Source: CAWDLX01 sp046728155
Lineage (GTDB): Bacteria; Actinomycetota; Actinomycetes; Mycobacteriales; Micromonosporaceae
Direction of reading: 5' to 3'
DNA length: 24,654 bases
Assembly (NCBI GenBank): GCA_046728155.1
Contig: JBKPDY010000002.1
Coordinates: 1 to 24,654 of the forward strand
Numbering within the stretch: position 1 is the stretch's first letter; every line of letters starts with the position of its first letter. The translations under genes and the position numbers were made by a program. The notes under the pieces were generated by a model. The model was given only the letters and a program-made list of their open reading frames with translations. It was not told the DNA's origin and made no database searches. Below, in pieces: positions 1 through 7,581 of this stretch.

Positions 1-301
1 CCCACGAAGACGCTTCGCTGCGCTCCACGTCTCCGCGGGCGCCCCGGCTCGGGCCTGGCGGCCCTGCGATGCTCGCTCGCTGTCGGCTCGGTCATTCCGC
101 CTCGCCTCCGCGCTCGCTGCGCACCTGCCACCCCACGAAGACGCTTCGCTGCGCTCCACGTCTCCGCGGGGGCCCCGGCTCGGGCCTGGCGGCCCTGCGA
201 TGCTCGCTCGCTGTCGGCTCGGTCATTCCGCCTCGCCTCCGCGCTCGCTGCGCTCCTCGGGCCTGGCGGCACTGCGATGCTCGCTCGCTGTCGGCTCGGG
301 C
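1..301. repeat. Tandem GC-rich intergenic repeat, about 2.3 copies of a 131-bp unit
   Basis: The segment from 1 repeats from 132 with very few changes, giving a 131-bp period. A third, truncated copy covers about 256-300. The unit starts CCCACGAAGACGCTTCGCTG and includes GATGCTCGCTCGCTGTCGGC. Read on the minus strand, part of each unit would encode MTEPTASEHR, which is why spurious ORFs arise here. A diverged copy lies at about 11249-11336, so this is a dispersed family and not only a local duplication. I see no transposase or long terminal inverted repeats. The unit contains short self-complementary pieces such as GAAGCG/CGCTTC-type steps. Its function is unknown. The left edge of the window cuts the block, so more copies may lie upstream. 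Confidence 0.85.
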
Positions 302-314
302 ACTCGCCCCCTCC

Positions 315-343
315 TGCACACTCGTCCGGCATGTGGCTACGCT
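315..343 (+). promoter_or_regulatory. Candidate crgA promoter
   Basis: TGCACA (315-320) and TACGCT (338-343) are separated by 17 bp and lie just downstream of the tandem repeat. TACGCT fits the actinobacterial TANNNT -10 pattern, while the -35 matches TTGACA at only 4 of 6 positions. Transcription would start near 350, leaving a leader of about 70 nt before crgA. This is pattern matching only. Confidence 0.35.
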
Positions 344-418
344 TGCACCGACCATTATTCGGGTCGCGGCCGGCGACCGACGAATCATGGCAGCTCGGAG
401 TCCGATCAGGAGTGCACG

Positions 419-706
419 GTGCCGAAGTCGTCCGTACGGAAGAAGAAGGTCTACACGCCGCCGGCTGAGCTGCGGCCGCAGACCACAGCCGCGGTGCGGC
501 GCAAGCCGAGCCCGACCTGGGTTCCGGTCACCGCCGTGGCCTTCATCGTTTTCGCGATCGTGTGGCTGGTCACCTACTACCTCACCAGCCAGTGGCTCGA
601 CCTGGGGGACTCGTTCCTGTTCCTGTACAACCTCGGATACTGGAACCTTGCCATCGGGTTCGGTGCGATGGTCGTGGCGATCGCGCTGCTTTCCCGCTGG
701 CGCTGA
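419..706 (+). CDS. crgA: Cell division protein CrgA
   Basis: This gene encodes a 95-residue membrane protein that begins PKSSVRKKKVYTPP, the characteristic basic N-terminus of CrgA. Two hydrophobic segments follow, at about residues 34-53 and 73-91, joined by a short loop containing SQWLDLGD, and the protein ends in SRWR. CrgA is a small actinobacterial divisome protein of two transmembrane helices that interacts with FtsZ and septal peptidoglycan synthesis proteins. The start is GTG at 419, preceded by AGGAG at 408-412 with six-base spacing. Longer frames running back into the upstream repeat give low-complexity Arg/Ser-rich sequence and were not used. The length matches the family. Nothing looks damaged. 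Confidence 0.93.
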   Translation: MPKSSVRKKKVYTPPAELRPQTTAAVRRKPSPTWVPVTAVAFIVFAIVWLVTYYLTSQWLDLGDSFLFLYNLGYWNLAIGFGAMVVAIALLSRWR

Positions 707-740
707 CCCGTTTGCCACCGCCGGAGGATTGCTGACGCTC

Positions 741-786
741 TTGCATAAGTCGGCGTCCTTACCAACACGTTACTGCTTGGTAACAT
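741..786 (+). promoter_or_regulatory. etfD promoter overlapped by inverted repeat (candidate operator)
   Basis: TTACCAA (759-765) and TTGGTAA (777-783) form a perfect 7-bp inverted repeat with an 11-bp spacer. TTACCA (759-764) and TAACAT (781-786) are 16 bp apart and resemble -35 and -10 boxes, so each arm would cover one promoter element, a layout typical of a repressor operator. The predicted start near 793 leaves about 33 nt before the ATG at 826, with GAAGGGAAG (811-819) as ribosome site. The regulator is not identified. A TetR-type fatty-acid regulator would fit the downstream gene but is inference. Confidence 0.5.
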
Positions 787-825
787 CGCTGTCTGGCCCG
801 ACCGGCGCACGAAGGGAAGACCTCG

Positions 826-3078
826 ATGGTGCTCCGCTTGGTCATCGGCCTCGGTGCCACGGCGATCGCGTTCGCCGTAGCAGGGCGCCGGGCGTGGTGG
901 CTGTACCGGCTGATCTCCTCGGGGCAGCCCGCGACCGGCCGGCTCGATGGTGTCGGTCAGCGACTGAAAGCCGAGGTTGCAGAGGTGTTCGGCCAGCGGC
1001 GGTTGCTGCGCTGGTCGATACCAGGACTCGCGCACGCCTTCACGTTCTGGGGCTTCGTCATCCTCGGTCTGACGATTATCGAGGCTTACGGCGCGATCTT
1101 TGACCGGAACTTCGCCATCCCGCTGATCGGCCGCTGGACGGTGCTCGGGTTCTTTGAGGATCTCTTCGCCGCGGCGGTGCTCGCCGGGCTCGCCACCTTC
1201 ACGGTGCTGCGGATCCGTCAGGCACCGGAGCGGTTGGACCGCGGGTCACGGTTCTACGGGTCGCACACCGGGCCGGCGTGGCGGATCCTCGGGATGATCT
1301 TCCTGGTCATCCTGACCCTGCTGCTCTACCGCGGCGCGCAGGTCAACACGGGCGTCTTTCCGTACGACCACAGTCCGTGGACCTTCGCGTCGTGGTTGGT
1401 CGCCAAGGCGCTGGCACCGCTGGGAGCGGGCCCGAACGACGTGATCGAGACGGTCTTCGTTCTGGCGCAGATCGTTGTGATCATGGTGTTCCTGGTGTTC
1501 ATCACGTACTCCAAGCACCTGCACATCGCGCTGGCCCCCATCAACGTCGCGACCAAGCGGGTGCCGCAGGGCCTGGGTCCGCTGCTCCCGATCGAATCCG
1601 GCGGCAAGCCGGTCGACTTCGAAGACCCTGGTGAGGACGACATCTTCGGCCGCGGAAAGATCGAAGATTTCACCTGGAAGGGGATGCTCGACTTCGCGAC
1701 GTGCACCGAGTGTGGTCGGTGCCAGTCCCAGTGCCCGGCCTGGAACACCGGCAAGCCGCTGTCGCCCAAGCTTGTGATCATGGATCTGCGCGATCACCTG
1801 TTCGCGAAGGCGCCCTACCTCATTGGCGGCCTCCGGCCACCGGCTGAAGGCTCGGTGACCTTGAAGACCGAGGTTCATCCGCACGGCGTACCGGAGTCGG
1901 GCTTCGGCCGGATCACGGGATCAGGCCCCGAGCAGGCCGTGCGGCCACTGGTCGGCACCGCCGAGCAGGGCGGCGTCATCGATCCGGACGTGCTCTGGTC
2001 ATGCACTACGTGCGGGGCGTGTGTCGAGCAGTGCCCGGTTGACATCGAGCACGTCGACCACATCGTCGATATGCGGCGCTACCAGGTACTGGTGGAGTCC
2101 AACTTCCCGTCCGAGGCCGGCGTGATGCTGCGCAACCTCGAGGGCAAGGGCAACCCGTGGGGTGCCCCGCCGAATACGAGAGCCGACTGGACGAAGGGAC
2201 TCAACTTCGAGGTTTCGAGGGCAACCGAGGGCGGTGAGTGGGATTACCTGTTCTGGGTGGGCTGCGCCGGCGCGTTCGACGACGGGGCGAAGAAGACCTC
2301 GCGCGCGGTGGCCACGCTGTTGCACGAGGCCGGCGTCAGCTTTGCCATCCTCGGTGAGGGCGAGACCTGTACCGGTGATCCGGCCCGCAGGATGGGCAAC
2401 GAGTTCGTGTACCAGATGCTGGCCCAGCAGAACGTCGAGACGCTCAACGAGAGGTTCGCCGACCGGCCGACCAAGAAGATCGTCGCGACCTGCGCCCACT
2501 GCTTCAATACGCTCGCCAACGAGTACCCGCAGCTCGGCGGGCGCTTTGAGGTCGTTCACCATACCCAGTTGCTGGCCGAGCTGGTCGGCAGCGGCAAGCT
2601 GACACCGGTCCAGCCCATTGAGGGCGGGGTCACCTACCACGACCCGTGTTACCTCGGCCGGCACAACCGGATCTTCACCCCCCCGCGGGAGCTCCTGGGC
2701 GCAGTGGTCGGGGACGGCGCAGGAGAGCCGCGTGACGCTCTCGCGGCCGCGGGCACCGACCGGGGCATCCCGTCACCACCGAGCGCGAACGGTCTCGGCT
2801 TCGTCGAGATGGACCGCTTCGCGGAGCGTTCCTTCTGCTGCGGCGCCGGCGGGGCCCGGATGTGGATGGAGGAGCGCATCGGCAAGCGGGTCAACATCGA
2901 GCGGGTAGAGGAGGCCATCTCGACCGGCGCCCGTACCGTCGCCGCGGCATGCCCGTTCTGCCTGACCATGCTCTCCGACGGCGTCACCGCCAAGAAGTCC
3001 ACTGGCGAAGCCGCCGACGAGGTAGAGGTGGTGGACGTGGCTACGGTACTGCTCCGCGCGGTCAAGCCGTCCGCGTAA
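826..3078 (+). CDS. etfD: Membrane Fe-S reductase, EtfD-like (Rv0338c type), heterodisulfide reductase-related
   Basis: This 750-residue protein has an N-terminal membrane region (several hydrophobic stretches before about residue 235, resembling a NarI/HdrE-type haem b segment). Two ferredoxin-type 4Fe-4S motifs follow, CTECGRCQSQCP from residue 293 and CTTCGACVEQCPVD from residue 393. The C-terminal half carries two cysteine-rich CCG-type modules: TCTGDP (Cys515), CAHC (556-559), HDPCYLG (Cys608), FCCGAGG (671-672) and CPFC (709-712). The architecture is that of the mycobacterial Rv0338c family, reported as EtfD, which passes electrons from the electron-transfer flavoprotein of fatty-acid beta-oxidation to the menaquinone pool. 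The start is ATG with GAAGGGAAG upstream. etfA/etfB are not in the window. Family assignment is strong; the EtfD role is inferred from homology recalled without a search. Confidence 0.88.
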   Translation: MVLRLVIGLGATAIAFAVAGRRAWWLYRLISSGQPATGRLDGVGQRLKAEVAEVFGQRRLLRWSIPGLAHAFTFWGFVILGLTIIEAYGAIFDRNFAIPLIGRWTVLGFFEDLFAAAVLAGLATFTVLRIRQAPERLDRGSRFYGSHTGPAWRILGMIFLVILTLLLYRGAQVNTGVFPYDHSPWTFASWLVAKALAPLGAGPNDVIETVFVLAQIVVIMVFLVFITYSKHLHIALAPINVATKRVPQGLGPLLPIESGGKPVDFEDPGEDDIFGRGKIEDFTWKGMLDFATCTECGRCQSQCPAWNTGKPLSPKLVIMDLRDHLFAKAPYLIGGLRPPAEGSVTLKTEVHPHGVPESGFGRITGSGPEQAVRPLVGTAEQGGVIDPDVLWSCTTCGACVEQCPVDIEHVDHIVDMRRYQVLVESNFPSEAGVMLRNLEGKGNPWGAPPNTRADWTKGLNFEVSRATEGGEWDYLFWVGCAGAFDDGAKKTSRAVATLLHEAGVSFAILGEGETCTGDPARRMGNEFVYQMLAQQNVETLNERFADRPTKKIVATCAHCFNTLANEYPQLGGRFEVVHHTQLLAELVGSGKLTPVQPIEGGVTYHDPCYLGRHNRIFTPPRELLGAVVGDGAGEPRDALAAAGTDRGIPSPPSANGLGFVEMDRFAERSFCCGAGGARMWMEERIGKRVNIERVEEAISTGARTVAAACPFCLTMLSDGVTAKKSTGEAADEVEVVDVATVLLRAVKPSA

Positions 3079-3183
3079 CCCTAGCCGGTCGCCGGCCACG
3101 GCCCGGACGACCGCGGCCCAAGGGGATGGAACAATCTGCGTCGGGGTGAGGGGATCATCGACGTCGGACTACTGGCCACGCTG

Positions 3184-4521
3184 TTGCCGTTACTCGCGTT
3201 CGTCGCACTCACCGGCGCCAACGCGTTCTTCGTTGCGGCCGAGTTCTCGCTCGTCACCGTCGACCGCGCCGCAGTGGACCAGCTGGTCGGGGCCGGGGAC
3301 CAGACGGCACGGACCGTCCGTCGGGCCCTGCGCGGGCTATCCTTCCAGCTGTCCGGGGCCCAGCTGGGCATCACGATCAGCGCACTGCTCACGGGTTTCC
3401 TCGCCGAACCCGCGCTGGCGTCGCTGATCCGGCCGTTGCTCGGCTTCCTCGGCGGCGCCCGCGGTGGTGTGGCGCATGCGCTCGCGCTCATCGTCGCCAC
3501 ACTCTTCTCGATGCTCTTCGGTGAGCTGGTACCGAAGAACGCCGCGATCGCCCGGCCGATGCCCACCGCGTGGTTCACCGCCCGACCGATGCTGCTCTTC
3601 TCGGCAGCGTTCAGCTGGCTCATCCGCTTGCTCAACGGTTCGGCGAACTGGGTCGTGCGCCGACTCGGCGTCGAGCCGCAGGAGGAGCTGGCCAGTGCCC
3701 GCTCACCGGAGGAGCTGGGCCTGTTGGCGGCGTACTCGGCCAAGGCGGGGACCGTTTCGGAGGAGACCGCGCTCCTGCTCCGGCGCACCATCCGGTTCGG
3801 CGAGAAGCGGGCTGCGGAGGCCATGACCCCGCGTGTCGACGTGGTCGGCGTACCCGCGTTCGAGCCCGTGCAGGCAGTGATCGAGAAGGTCACGCTCACC
3901 GGCAACAGCCGGTTCCCGGTGTACGTCGAGAGCCTGGACGAGATCATCGGCGTCGCCGGCCTGATCGACCTGCTCGGCGTGACGGAGGGGGAGCGGTCGG
4001 TCACGCCGGTCCGGCGGGTGGCCCGGGAGGCGGTCTTCGTCCCTGAGTCGCTCGACCTCGACGGCGTTCTGGCCTCGCTGCAGGCGGCCGGGCAGGACCT
4101 CGCCATCGTCGTGGACGAGTACGGCGGGACCGACGGGGTGGTGACCATCGAGGACCTGGTAGAGGAACTCGTCGGTGAGATCGCCGATGAGCATGACGCA
4201 GTCGAGCCGAGCCTGGTCGACGTCACCCTGCCGGTCCACGACGCGGACGACAACGCGACGGTAACGGTCCCCCGCGAGGAGCACACGTGGCTCGTGGACG
4301 GCGTGCTCCGTTCTGACGAGCTCGCCGAGCTGACCGGGTTCCGGCTCCGGGAAGGTCCGTACGAGACGCTGGCCGGCTTCCTCATGGCACAGCTCGGTCA
4401 CATTCCGGTCGCCGGCGAGTCCATCATGTTCGAAGGCTGGGAGTTCACGGTGCTCGAGGTCGAACGGCGCCGGATCGAACAGGTGCGCGTCACCGCGCCG
4501 GTGGAGGCCGACCGTGGGTAA
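3184..4521 (+). CDS. CNNM/CorC (HlyC) family membrane protein, full-length
   Basis: The protein has about 445 residues. An N-terminal DUF21/CNNM transmembrane domain (roughly 1-190) contains ANAFFVAAEFSL and FGELVPKN, hallmarks of the family. A CBS-domain pair follows (about 205-335), with MTPRVDVV near residue 214 and DEYGGTDGVVTIEDLVEEL near 311. A C-terminal CorC_HlyC domain (about 350-435) ends the protein. Relatives are linked to Mg2+/Co2+ efflux; hemolysin annotations are historical. The start is uncertain. TTG at 3184 is the first usual initiator in frame, but the family N-terminus would fit a start some 9-12 codons earlier, where the frame reads IIDVGLLATLL with no ATG, GTG or TTG. 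CTG at 3172 and a GAGGGG at 3148-3153 are the alternatives. The stop overlaps the next start by 8 bp, indicating translational coupling. Confidence 0.88.
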   Translation: MPLLAFVALTGANAFFVAAEFSLVTVDRAAVDQLVGAGDQTARTVRRALRGLSFQLSGAQLGITISALLTGFLAEPALASLIRPLLGFLGGARGGVAHALALIVATLFSMLFGELVPKNAAIARPMPTAWFTARPMLLFSAAFSWLIRLLNGSANWVVRRLGVEPQEELASARSPEELGLLAAYSAKAGTVSEETALLLRRTIRFGEKRAAEAMTPRVDVVGVPAFEPVQAVIEKVTLTGNSRFPVYVESLDEIIGVAGLIDLLGVTEGERSVTPVRRVAREAVFVPESLDLDGVLASLQAAGQDLAIVVDEYGGTDGVVTIEDLVEELVGEIADEHDAVEPSLVDVTLPVHDADDNATVTVPREEHTWLVDGVLRSDELAELTGFRLREGPYETLAGFLMAQLGHIPVAGESIMFEGWEFTVLEVERRRIEQVRVTAPVEADRG

Positions 4522-5524
4522 GGTCGCGCTCACGATCCTCCTGCTGCTAGGTAACGCCTTCTTCGTCGGCGGCGAGTTCTCGCTGATCGCGTCCCGGCGG
4601 ACCGTCGTGGAGCCGCTCGCCGGCACGAGTGCGCGGGCCCGGGCCGCGCTTCGGGCGATGAGCCAGATCCCGTTGATGATCGCGGGGGCACAGCTCGGCA
4701 TCACGATCTGCTCGCTCGGCCTAGGGGCGCTGGCGGAGCCGGCACTCGCCCACTTACTCGAACCGCCCTTCATGGCGATCGGCCTGCCGGAGTCGATGGT
4801 CCACCTCGTGGCCCTGATCCTGGCCCTGGGCATCGTCGTGTACCTGCACACGGTCATCGGGGAGATGGTCCCGAAGAACCTGGCCCTGGCCGGCCCCGAA
4901 CGGGCGGTCGTCTGGCTGGGCCCACCGATGCTGGCCTTCTGCATCGTGACCAAGCCGCTGCTGGCCGCGGAGACCTGGGCCTCCAGGAGCGTACTTCGCC
5001 GCTTCCGGATCGAGGCCACCGATGCAGTGAAGACCGTCTATACGGTCGAGGAGTTGGCGAGCCTCGCCACACAGTCGCGGATGGAGGGACTGCTCGACCC
5101 GGAGGAGCACGCCCGGATCAGCGGCGCGTTGGCATTGCAGAGCCGGACCGCGGCGGATGCGATGCGGCCCTGGCTGGACGTCACCACGGTGCCGGATGCT
5201 GTCTCGCCGGCCGACCTGGAGGCACTCGCCACCCGGACCGGCCGGTCACGGTTCCCGGTCGTCCAGCGCGCCAGCCGTCGGGTGATCGGGTTCGTCCATG
5301 TCAAGGACGTGATCGGGCTGACGGCAGATGCCCGGCGACGGCCGATCGATCCGGCGCTGGTCCGTCCACTCGGCGTGGTCACACCTGATCGCGTGCTCGC
5401 CGACCTGCTGATCGCGATGCGCCGCGACCGTCGGCACATCGTGCTGGTGAGCGAGGGCCGTACGCCGCTGGGCCTGTTGACCCTGCATGACCTGCTCGCC
5501 GTGGTGCAAACTCTCCCCACCTGA
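4514..5524 (+). CDS. CNNM/CorC family membrane protein, short form lacking the CorC_HlyC domain
   Basis: The 336-residue product is a paralogue of its upstream neighbour. It has a DUF21/CNNM membrane domain (about 1-185; GNAFFVGGEFSLIASRR at the N-terminus and GEMVPKN near 116-122) and a CBS pair (about 200-330; MRPWLDVTTVP near 217). It ends soon after GLLTLHDLLAVVQ, so the C-terminal CorC_HlyC domain of the upstream protein is absent. The GTG start lies inside the last codons of the upstream gene (8-bp overlap), so the two are almost certainly co-translated and may form a heterodimer. Tandem pairs of a long and a short CNNM protein are common in actinobacteria. The transported ion cannot be told from the sequence; Mg2+ or another divalent cation is the family expectation. 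Confidence 0.88.
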   Translation: MGKVALTILLLLGNAFFVGGEFSLIASRRTVVEPLAGTSARARAALRAMSQIPLMIAGAQLGITICSLGLGALAEPALAHLLEPPFMAIGLPESMVHLVALILALGIVVYLHTVIGEMVPKNLALAGPERAVVWLGPPMLAFCIVTKPLLAAETWASRSVLRRFRIEATDAVKTVYTVEELASLATQSRMEGLLDPEEHARISGALALQSRTAADAMRPWLDVTTVPDAVSPADLEALATRTGRSRFPVVQRASRRVIGFVHVKDVIGLTADARRRPIDPALVRPLGVVTPDRVLADLLIAMRRDRRHIVLVSEGRTPLGLLTLHDLLAVVQTLPT

Positions 5525-5577
5525 CGACGGTTCAATTGTTCTGGTTTGTACAGTCGCCATCAACGTCGTGGAGATCG

Positions 5578-5620
5578 TTTCCGTACAGACACGCAGTCAC
5601 GCTGCACGGTTGTACGGAAA
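5578..5620. promoter_or_regulatory. Perfect 10-bp inverted repeat downstream of the CNNM pair
   Basis: TTTCCGTACA (5578-5587) and TGTACGGAAA (5611-5620) are perfectly complementary arms around a 23-nt loop. There is no T-tract after the right arm. It begins 53 bp past the CNNM stop codon and could act as a transcript-end hairpin or as a protein-binding site. The sequence does not decide between these. Confidence 0.45.
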
Positions 5621-5735
5621 ATCGGGCGGGGCGGTCTTCGGGCGATGTGTCGTCACGATATGCAACAACCTCAGTACCTGCTGTGGCATTCTGACCTGCA
5701 TTGACTTAATCTCGTCGATCATCTGCGCGTCTGCC

Positions 5736-5764
5736 TTGATTGCCGGACATCCCGCCCCTAAGGT
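5736..5764 (+). promoter_or_regulatory. Candidate promoter of the riboswitch/NlpC-P60 transcript
   Basis: TTGATT (5736-5741) and TAAGGT (5759-5764) are separated by exactly 17 bp, a good match to a housekeeping sigma promoter in actinobacteria. Predicted initiation is near 5771, about 40 nt before the riboswitch core, so the whole aptamer would be transcribed as a 5' leader of about 220 nt. Confidence 0.5.
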
Positions 5765-5809
5765 TGTGGATCGTCCGGCTGACCCACGGTCGACCCCCGA
5801 CCGCAGTCG

Positions 5810-5966
5810 GACGCCGCCTAATCGTTGGACCGTGGCCCTCAGGTAGGGCCGCATTTCCCTCCGGCGAACCGGGGATCCGAACAGGCTCCACATGGGGTGA
5901 ATCCGCGGACGATCCGCGGTAGGGCGCACTTCCCGCCCGAACCCGTCAGCTAACCCGGTCGGCGGT
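5810..5966 (+). ncRNA. ydaO/yuaA-type cyclic di-AMP riboswitch
   Basis: The leader carries the signature of this class. GGGGTGAATCC lies at 5894-5904, followed by the GCGG...CCGC helix and GTAGGGCGCA. The strongly conserved 3' segment CCGAACCCGTCAGCTAACCC (5937-5956) runs into GGTCGGCG. Its terminal CGGCG (5960-5964) can pair with CGCCG (5812-5816) to close the P1 stem. In actinobacteria this class usually precedes cell-wall hydrolases such as NlpC/P60 and Rpf proteins, as it does here, and c-di-AMP binding is expected to lower expression. The ribosome site AAGGAG (5975-5980) sits about 10 nt past the aptamer, so control could act on translation or on termination; I see no clear terminator between. 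The ends are approximate. Confidence 0.9.
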
Positions 5967-5990
5967 GATGGAAGAAGGAGTCGCGCGCGG

Positions 5991-6989
5991 GTGGATCCCA
6001 CACGAGTGCACAGACCACTCCGCATCCAGCTGCGGGTACTGGTCGTCGGCGTCGTCGCGACGCTTCTGGTCGGCGTGCTGCCGGTGGATGCCGCGCACGC
6101 CGGGCCGACGGTCGCCCAGATCGAGGCCCAGATCGCCCAGATCTGGCAGCAGGCCGAGCCGATGGTTGAGAAGTACAACAGCATCCACGACCAGTACCTC
6201 AAGAACAAGGCGCAGCAGGGGGCCCTCGAGCGGAAGATCGCGCCGCTGCGGATGCAGGTCGAGCTCGGCCAGATCCGCGTCGGGTTCCTGGCCGCCGAGG
6301 CGTACCGGGGCCAGGGTGCGGATACCTTCAACGCGCTCATCTCGGCCGGGTCCCCCGGCGTATTCGCCGATCAGCTGATGTTCCTCGACGTGATGGCCCG
6401 TGAGCAGGAGCGCCAGGTCTCCGGGGTCGCCGCGCTACAACAGAAGTACGACGCGCAGAAGGCGCCGATCGACGCGTTGGTGTCCAAGCTGGCCCAGCAG
6501 GATGCCGATCTGGCGAAGCAGAAGACGGCTATCCTGGCCAAGATCGACCAGCTGCAGCGGTTGCGGCTGCAGGCGTACGGGGCGAGCGGCGCCACCGGCT
6601 CCTATCGGCCCTGGCCCTGCCCTTCGCAGTACGCCCCGACCAACGGCTACAAGGCAGCTCTGTTCGCGTGCAAACAGGCCGGGAAACCGTACGTATGGGC
6701 CGCCGCGGGTCCCAGCAGCTACGACTGCTCGGGGCTGACCCTCGCCGCCTGGGCCTCGATCGGCGTCTACCTACCGCACAACGCGCTGTCCCAGCGACTG
6801 TCCATACCGTCGGTCAGCCGGACCAACCTCCAGGTCGGCGATCTCGTCTTCTATTACAGCGACACCCATCACGTGGCCATCTACGAAGGCAACGACAAGG
6901 TGATGCAGGCGCCCGCGCCGGGCGACAACGTCCGGATGACGGTGATGGAAGAGGTCGGCCCGATCTCAGGGTACGGCCGACCGCGGTAG
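5991..6989 (+). CDS. Secreted NlpC/P60 peptidoglycan endopeptidase with N-terminal coiled coil
   Basis: This 332-residue protein begins with a signal peptide: a basic start, a hydrophobic core LVVGVVATLLVGVLPV, and a likely cleavage after AAHA near residue 37. A Gln/Ala/Lys-rich coiled coil (about 40-195) follows, then an NlpC/P60 domain (about 210-332). The catalytic cysteine is Cys246 in YDCSGLT and the histidine is His294 in HHVAIYEG; VGDLVFYY is also typical. Enzymes of this type (RipA family) cleave the D-Glu/meso-Dpm bond of stem peptides during cell separation. The coiled coil is generally autoinhibitory or mediates FtsEX-type activation. GTG start with GAAGGAG 10 nt upstream. The c-di-AMP riboswitch in its leader ties expression to envelope and osmotic state. 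Confidence 0.93.
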   Translation: MDPTRVHRPLRIQLRVLVVGVVATLLVGVLPVDAAHAGPTVAQIEAQIAQIWQQAEPMVEKYNSIHDQYLKNKAQQGALERKIAPLRMQVELGQIRVGFLAAEAYRGQGADTFNALISAGSPGVFADQLMFLDVMAREQERQVSGVAALQQKYDAQKAPIDALVSKLAQQDADLAKQKTAILAKIDQLQRLRLQAYGASGATGSYRPWPCPSQYAPTNGYKAALFACKQAGKPYVWAAAGPSSYDCSGLTLAAWASIGVYLPHNALSQRLSIPSVSRTNLQVGDLVFYYSDTHHVAIYEGNDKVMQAPAPGDNVRMTVMEEVGPISGYGRPR

Positions 6990-7087
6990 CGCTCGCGTTG
7001 CCCGGGCCTCCGGTCAGGCTCCCGCTTTTCGGACGCCGGCTTGCACAAATGAGTGAGGAAGCTGTCCGGAGCAACGAGCCCGCGGGG

Positions 7088-7477
7088 TCAGCCGGCCGGC
7101 GCCGGCTGCTCCGACCAGATGCGCAGAATGTCCCGCACCGAGATGATGCCCAGTACCTCGTCCCCCTCGACGACGACGAGGTGGCGAAAGCCCCCGCGAA
7201 CCATGGCCGCGGCGGCCTCCGCGAGTGTCCAGGTCGGCCCGGCGTAGACGACATCGCGGGTGATGTGGGCTGAGGTCCGTTCGGCATCCGGATCGCCGCC
7301 ACCCCCGATGACGTTGAGGATGTCGCGTTCGGTGATGATGCCGACGCCGGAGCCCTCGGGGTCGACCACGACGGCCGAGCCGACCCTGCGAGCGGACATC
7401 AGCTGCGCGGTCTGCCGGATCGTGTGATCCGGTCCGACCACGAGGACGATCGTGCTCATCGCGTCTCGCACCTGCAT
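7088..7477 (-). CDS. Stand-alone CBS-domain-pair protein
   Basis: The 129-residue protein consists almost wholly of two CBS motifs. The first covers about residues 5-60 (MSTIVLVVGPDHTIRQTAQL, ending GIITERDIL). The second covers about 70-122 (ending VLGIISVRDILRIW). Such proteins bind adenosyl ligands (AMP, ATP, SAM, c-di-AMP in some cases) and act as energy or redox sensors or partner regulators. No fused enzyme or membrane domain is present. ATG start with AAGGGG about nine bases upstream on the minus strand. It is convergent with the NlpC/P60 gene (98-bp gap) and divergent from the cytidylyltransferase operon. Its proximity to a c-di-AMP-controlled gene is suggestive but not evidence of a link. 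Confidence 0.88.
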   Translation of the reverse strand: MQVRDAMSTIVLVVGPDHTIRQTAQLMSARRVGSAVVVDPEGSGVGIITERDILNVIGGGGDPDAERTSAHITRDVVYAGPTWTLAEAAAAMVRGGFRHLVVVEGDEVLGIISVRDILRIWSEQPAPAG

Positions 7478-7581
7478 CGTCTATCACCCCTTGGAACGCA
7501 ACGGTACGGATATGGTCTCGTCGAAGGTGGAACTCTTCAATACTGTTCGTCTGTCCAAGTCCTGTATCACCAGGTCGGCCG

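Noticed and set aside
1..301. Insertion sequence or attachment site
   Set aside because: No transposase, integrase, terminal inverted repeats or tRNA fragment is visible; the block is better described as tandem copies of a dispersed repeat.
7090..7107. AGCCGGC-CGGC-GCCGGCT hairpin at the end of the CBS gene as a terminator
   Set aside because: It is within the coding sequence for an Ala/Pro/Gly-rich C-terminus, so the pairing may be a codon-composition effect; no T-tract and no other support.
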